Both the position numbers and the translations under genes were made by a program. Source: Geminicoccaceae bacterium (GTDB lineage: Bacteria > Pseudomonadota > Alphaproteobacteria > Geminicoccales > Geminicoccaceae). Taken from it: a stretch of DNA of 33,240 bases. Numbering within the stretch: position 1 is the stretch's first letter; every line of letters starts with the position of its first letter. Under the pieces are notes generated by a model that saw nothing but the letters and a program-made list of their open reading frames with translations, was not told the origin of the DNA and made no database searches. Location of the stretch: NCBI GenBank assembly GCA_020446525.1, contig JAGREO010000039.1:1-33240 (forward strand), given 5' to 3'. Below, piece after piece: positions 30,776 to 33,240 of this stretch.

Positions 30776-31364
30776 CACCTCGTTGCTCTACAAGGCCGCG
30801 GAGATCGTCAACGACCGCACCGCCATCCCCTCCCGCAAGGCCGACGCGGCCGCCTATCGCATCCGCCGGCTCGCCGACGCCCGTGGTCTGCTGGCGGCCG
30901 GTGTCGCCATCGCCATCGCCGCTCTGGGTATCGGCATCGGCATGAGCTTCGCCTGGCCTCCGACCGTTGCGAAGAGTGTGTCGGACACCGGTGTCCGCGC
31001 GGGCTTGCGCCGTCTCGAGCGCGAGTACGGCGCGAGCAGCGAAATCACTCCATCGAAAGCGACGACCAACTACGCCGTCTTCAAGGCGATCGAGGTCCAA
31101 CACTTCGCCCGTACGTGGAGGATTCAGGCGGGCCATCATTTCGATACGAGCGAAGACCCGATTTGGGCACGTGCGTGGTGTTACACGAGCGTTCTGCGCG
31201 ATGGCGTCGTCATTCGACTCGATCTCGCCGATCGGAAATCCGCGACAGCGTCGGCATGGACGTCGCCGACCACACCGCAAATGCTGCAGGTTCTCGACCT
31301 GACCAACCGGCAGGTAGCGGAGCTGGCGCGCGATTGTCCGTGGCTGGAATCCGACATGCTCTGA
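30759..31364 (+). CDS. single-pass membrane protein, function unknown
   Basis: A 201-residue protein with a cytoplasmic N-terminus of about 45 residues, one membrane helix (LLAAGVAIAIAALGIGIGMS, about 44-63) and an outside domain with YAVFKAIEVQ, WRIQAGHHFD, WARAWCYTSVLRDGVVIRLD and LARDCPW. No family is recognised. The start at ATG 30759 overlaps the previous gene by 17 bases and follows GGGGAG (30747-30752), so it is well supported. Two cysteines in the outside part may form a disulfide. It is the second gene of the three-gene unit. Confidence 0.68.
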   Translation: MQCRHDTSLLYKAAEIVNDRTAIPSRKADAAAYRIRRLADARGLLAAGVAIAIAALGIGIGMSFAWPPTVAKSVSDTGVRAGLRRLEREYGASSEITPSKATTNYAVFKAIEVQHFARTWRIQAGHHFDTSEDPIWARAWCYTSVLRDGVVIRLDLADRKSATASAWTSPTTPQMLQVLDLTNRQVAELARDCPWLESDML

Positions 31365-31452
31365 GATCCGGCGCGAAATCCGTCATCTTTCCCGCCTCGA
31401 CCGGCTTCTCACGATCCCGAATCGAATCAGCCCCGCAAAGGACCAGACGGCC

Positions 31453-31797
31453 ATGTCTCTTCGCAGCTCGTCGTCGTTGTCGCTCGCTTTGCTCTTCACC
31501 CTCGCGGCGGCCGGCCCCGCTGCCGCCGTGCGCATGCGGAGCCATGGAAGCCTGAACGAGTGCATCGTGACCTGGGGTTCGTTCTGCCCGGTCGAATCGT
31601 TCGGCTTGAGCCTGCTCGCGACGGCAGGCCTCACGGCACTGGCGTTCGCCGTCTGGTTCGTCGCCAGCAAGCTCTGCGACGGCGCACGGAAGGCGGGCCA
31701 CGGAGGCATCGCCGCCATCTTCGCGCTCGCCGCCCGCTACCCAATTTTCGCCTTCGGCGCAGTCGTTCTCGCCATTGCCGCACTTTTCGACAAGTGA
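31453..31797 (+). CDS. small exported membrane protein, function unknown
   Basis: A 114-residue protein with a signal-peptide-like N-terminus (SLALLFTLAAAGPAAAV, cleavage near AAA), a short loop with two cysteines (NECIVTWGSFCP) and two hydrophobic segments (about residues 52-71 and 84-110). No family is recognised. It lies 88 bases after the previous gene on the same strand and is the last of the unit. ATG 31453 is preceded by AAGGA about 11 bases upstream. An inverted repeat (31883-31910) lies about 85 bases beyond the stop. Confidence 0.62.
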   Translation: MSLRSSSSLSLALLFTLAAAGPAAAVRMRSHGSLNECIVTWGSFCPVESFGLSLLATAGLTALAFAVWFVASKLCDGARKAGHGGIAAIFALAARYPIFAFGAVVLAIAALFDK

Positions 31798-31882
31798 TGG
31801 ACGAGCGTTCGCCGAAGAAAAGGGATCATCCTCCTGCGACGCCCGAGATCCCCGACGGCGCGCCCCTCCCGCTTCTCACGGT

Positions 31883-31910
31883 GAAAGCGAAACAGTTCCC
31901 GTTCGCTTTC
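31883..31910. terminator. hairpin between convergent genes
   Basis: GAAAGCGAA (31883-31891) pairs with TTCGCTTTC (31902-31910) around a 10-base loop. It sits in the 276-base gap between the small exported protein and the DUF1127 gene. No T-run follows on either strand. The rest of the gap shows no gene. Confidence 0.38.
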
Positions 31911-32073
31911 GAGAGCCGAACGCCACCATTCACGCTTCTCCCGACCCGACCGACGGATTCGGGGGAAAAGCGGGTGGTCCCGAGGGTGCGATCCTCCGGC
32001 GCCGGCTTCGTCCTCCCGGCAACAACCGGAAAAAGGGGCCGAAGACAGGCGCCGGAAACGGAGGGGCGTCCGG

Positions 32074-32679
32074 TCAGGCGGCCATTCGCCCGGCCGCCGG
32101 CCCTGGGTGGCCGACGGCGCCGATCCGGCGGTTCCGGCCATCGGTTCGAGGAGCGATGCGGTGTGTCGTCGGCTCGTCCGCACGGCGTACCGGTCGGGCC
32201 CCTGTCGATCGGGGGAGCCGTGGCAGGGGCGGGGCCGGTCGGATGGCGGCGGCGTCGAGGTGGGCCAGCCGGTCGCGGGTCAGGCCGATGTCCGCGAGCA
32301 TGCGGTCGTCCAGCGTGCGCAGGTGATCGAGCGTCCTTTCGTGCCGCCGGCGGCGTGCGAGGGGTTCGATCACGCGGTGGCGCAGCGTGCCGCCGAGGCG
32401 CTCGAGGCCCCGGTGGAGCGTGCGGGCGATCGCGGCGTTCGCCGAGTAGCGCGGCCGGTCCGTTCCGGTCCGAGGTGCGGTGCCACGTGTGAGGCCGGGG
32501 CTGCGGGCGAGCCGCCCGACCGCCCGGCCCGCCGCGGTCCAGAGGCGGTGGATACCGTCGGCGACGAATTCCGCCTGCCGCCGCCGCACGTCACCCACGA
32601 TCATCCAATGGTCGTGCGAGCCATAACCGAGAGCATGCCTGCCCAACACCGACCGCGCGTCCACCGTCGTTCTCGTCAT
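32074..32679 (-). CDS. DUF1127 (YjiS-like) domain protein, unusually long
   Basis: A 201-residue, arginine-rich protein. The DUF1127 motif is ERTLDHLRTLDDRMLADIGL at about residues 114-133, followed by TRDRLAHL. Small DUF1127 proteins of alphaproteobacteria are typically 45-75 residues and are linked to RNA binding, phosphate and carbon metabolism; this one adds about 110 residues before the domain and 65 after it, both low in complexity. ATG 32679 is preferred; TTG 32682 adjoins it. GGAGAAAGGAAG lies upstream. A near-consensus promoter is at 32719-32748. The long flanks could be poorly conserved, so the functional unit may be the domain alone. Confidence 0.7.
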   Translation of the reverse strand: MTRTTVDARSVLGRHALGYGSHDHWMIVGDVRRRQAEFVADGIHRLWTAAGRAVGRLARSPGLTRGTAPRTGTDRPRYSANAAIARTLHRGLERLGGTLRHRVIEPLARRRRHERTLDHLRTLDDRMLADIGLTRDRLAHLDAAAIRPAPPLPRLPRSTGARPVRRADEPTTHRIAPRTDGRNRRIGAVGHPGPAAGRMAA

Positions 32680-32718
32680 CAATTTTTTCTTCCTTTCTCC
32701 ATAAAGTTACGCTCGATC

Positions 32719-32748
32719 ATTATATAATATTGAATTCATATTTTTCAA
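32719..32748 (-). promoter_or_regulatory. sigma70-type promoter of the DUF1127 gene
   Basis: On the minus strand, TTGAAA (32743-32748) and TATAAT (32719-32724) are separated by 18 bases in an AT-rich stretch. Transcription would start near 32712, giving a leader of about 33 bases with the ribosome-binding site. Confidence 0.75.
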
Positions 32749-32982
32749 AGGCGATTCTATTCAAAAAATGTATCAAGAAAAACCCATTTTTTACTTCCGA
32801 ACGGTCGAACCTGCCCCGCGCCGTCCGCGATCGCCACACCGCCCCTCCCGCCTCCGCCGACCCAACTTGCAGAATCAAAAAAAGAAGCCGGAGGTTCGGA
32901 GGGTGCAACCCTCCGGTCCCTGCCGAGGCGGCGCATGCCAATCCCGGGCGTCCCAAAAAAAGCCCTTGCGTTGCTCGTGTTA
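32749..32982. other. intergenic region with a terminator-like element
   Basis: No gene is supported. The stretch holds the upstream part of the DUF1127 promoter region, a GC hairpin with a T-run on the minus strand (32877-32916), a second A7 run (32954-32962 region) and the promoter of the gene at 33002. Confidence 0.4.
32877..32916 (-). terminator. minus-strand terminator-like hairpin
   Basis: On the minus strand CCGGAGG (32910-32916) and CCTCCGG (32888-32894) pair, followed by CTTC and seven T (32883 to 32877). An alternative inner stem, CGGAGGG (32897-32903) with CCCTCCG (32909-32915), competes. No minus-strand gene lies just to the right in the window, so what it terminates is unclear; it might insulate the DUF1127 promoter from antisense transcription. 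Confidence 0.55.
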
Positions 32983-32994
32983 TATGACTATAAT
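32966..32994 (+). promoter_or_regulatory. strong sigma70-type promoter
   Basis: TTGCGT (32966-32971), a 17-base spacer and a perfect TATAAT (32989-32994). Transcription would start near 33000-33002, at or just before the ATG at 33002, so the mRNA may be leaderless. Confidence 0.75.
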
Positions 32995-33001
32995 CATTGT
33001 C
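32983..33001 (+). promoter_or_regulatory. Fur-box-like operator over the -10 element
   Basis: The 19-mer TATGACTATAATCATTGTC matches the classical Fur box (GATAATGATAATCATTATC) at 14 of 19 positions. ATGAC (32984-32988) and GTCAT (32999-33003) also form an inverted repeat centred on the -10 box. Binding here would block transcription. The site could also belong to another dimeric repressor. Confidence 0.5.
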
Positions 33002-33240
33002 ATGACCAGAGACCCGTCACCCTCCCTCGAGCGCCATTTCTTCGCCTGCAGCCATCTGCGCTGCGAGGACTGGCTGCGCATGTTCTGGCTCTTGGCCATG
33101 GGCCGGGGGCTGGAGCACGTCGCACGCTGGTGCAAGGTCAAGAAAGAGACGCTGCAGGGGATGATCCGCGATCCGTGGTTCTCGGGCCTGCGCAGCGATC
33201 TCCGGGTGATGCCGCCCAATTGTCTGCACCGGCCGGGCGT
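33002..33240 (+). CDS. unrecognised protein, partial (runs off the right edge)
   Basis: An open frame of 79 complete codons from ATG 33002 to the window end, with GC-rich third positions typical of real genes here. The product begins MTRDPSPSLERHFFACSHLR and is rich in Trp, Cys and Arg (CEDWLRMFWLLAMGRGLEHV, ARWCKVKKETLQGM, IRDPWFSGLRSDLRVMPPNC). No family is recognised; ARWCKVKKETLQGMI could be a helix-turn-helix, but this is not firm. There is no ribosome-binding site because the promoter lies directly against the ATG. The Fur-box-like operator hints at iron control. Confidence 0.6.
   Translation, partial: MTRDPSPSLERHFFACSHLRCEDWLRMFWLLAMGRGLEHVARWCKVKKETLQGMIRDPWFSGLRSDLRVMPPNCLHRPG

Noticed and set aside
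32877-32916. Terminator for the plus-strand partial gene or for an upstream plus gene
   Set aside because: The T-run follows the stem only on the minus strand; on the plus strand the hairpin is followed by GTCCCTGCC.
1-33240. tRNA, rRNA or tmRNA genes
   Set aside because: No cloverleaf with a TTCGA-type arm and acceptor pairing, and no conserved rRNA or tmRNA blocks, were seen by eye; a dedicated search would be needed for certainty.

Overview
The window is GC-rich DNA with strongly GC-biased third codon positions, dense genes and many short ATGA overlaps. Gene families such as a long DUF1127 protein, a ligase-associated exonuclease with its cisplatin-resistance-type DNA ligase, and creatinase suggest an alphaproteobacterium. 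This is inferred from families and composition; no rRNA, tRNA or taxon marker is present. Most genes are ordinary metabolic, envelope and DNA-repair functions. Two features stand out: a ParAB partition locus surrounded by copies of an unusual palindrome, and an array of direct repeats resembling replication iterons or transposase-binding sites.

Layout. 1-1374: a decayed MarR-type regulator, then a ligase-associated exonuclease (minus strand). 1375-2391: a kilobase without a gene, holding nine same-direction copies of an 18-bp repeat, then a low-GC stretch and an intrinsic terminator just before a WecG/TagA/CpsF glycosyltransferase. 3242-4728: aroE and a LysE-type exporter, coupled, minus strand. 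4855-6643: creatinase and a Nudix hydrolase. 6783-9301: a GT14-like glycosyltransferase translationally coupled to a predicted beta-propeller protein. 9302-11420: parS-like sites, parA and parB. 11802-14024: a PAS-GGDEF-EAL protein. 14255-19419: glycogen phosphorylase and a Wzc-like tyrosine autokinase (minus). 19787-23378: an MBL-fold hydrolase diverging from a methyltransferase, followed by the ATP-dependent DNA ligase. 23409-26132: an HD hydrolase and two GT2 glycosyltransferases in one minus-strand operon. 26310-28166: a MOSC protein and a YihY-type membrane protein, divergent. 28336-28875: a small secreted repeat protein. 29189-31797: three unrecognised membrane or exported proteins in a row. 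32074-32679: a DUF1127 protein with a clear promoter. 33002-end: a partial gene behind a strong promoter overlapped by a Fur-box-like inverted repeat.

How the parts fit. ATCCGACGTCGGAT occurs seven times perfectly between 8265 and 14143, around and inside parAB, so it is very probably the ParB-binding centromere site. It differs from the usual chromosomal parS, which suggests a secondary replicon (chromid or large plasmid) or a second partition system. The 18-bp repeats at 1503-1937 lie next to a low-GC stretch, and the last four are 22-24 bp apart, so they could be iterons of a replication origin; repeated transposase-binding sites at an insertion-sequence end are the main alternative. Several envelope-polysaccharide genes (WecG-like, GT14, GT2 pair, Wzc-like kinase) are spread along the window rather than in one cluster. 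Six short tandem repeats with 12-18-bp units lie between 20.7 and 26.3 kb, several of them coding for protein termini.
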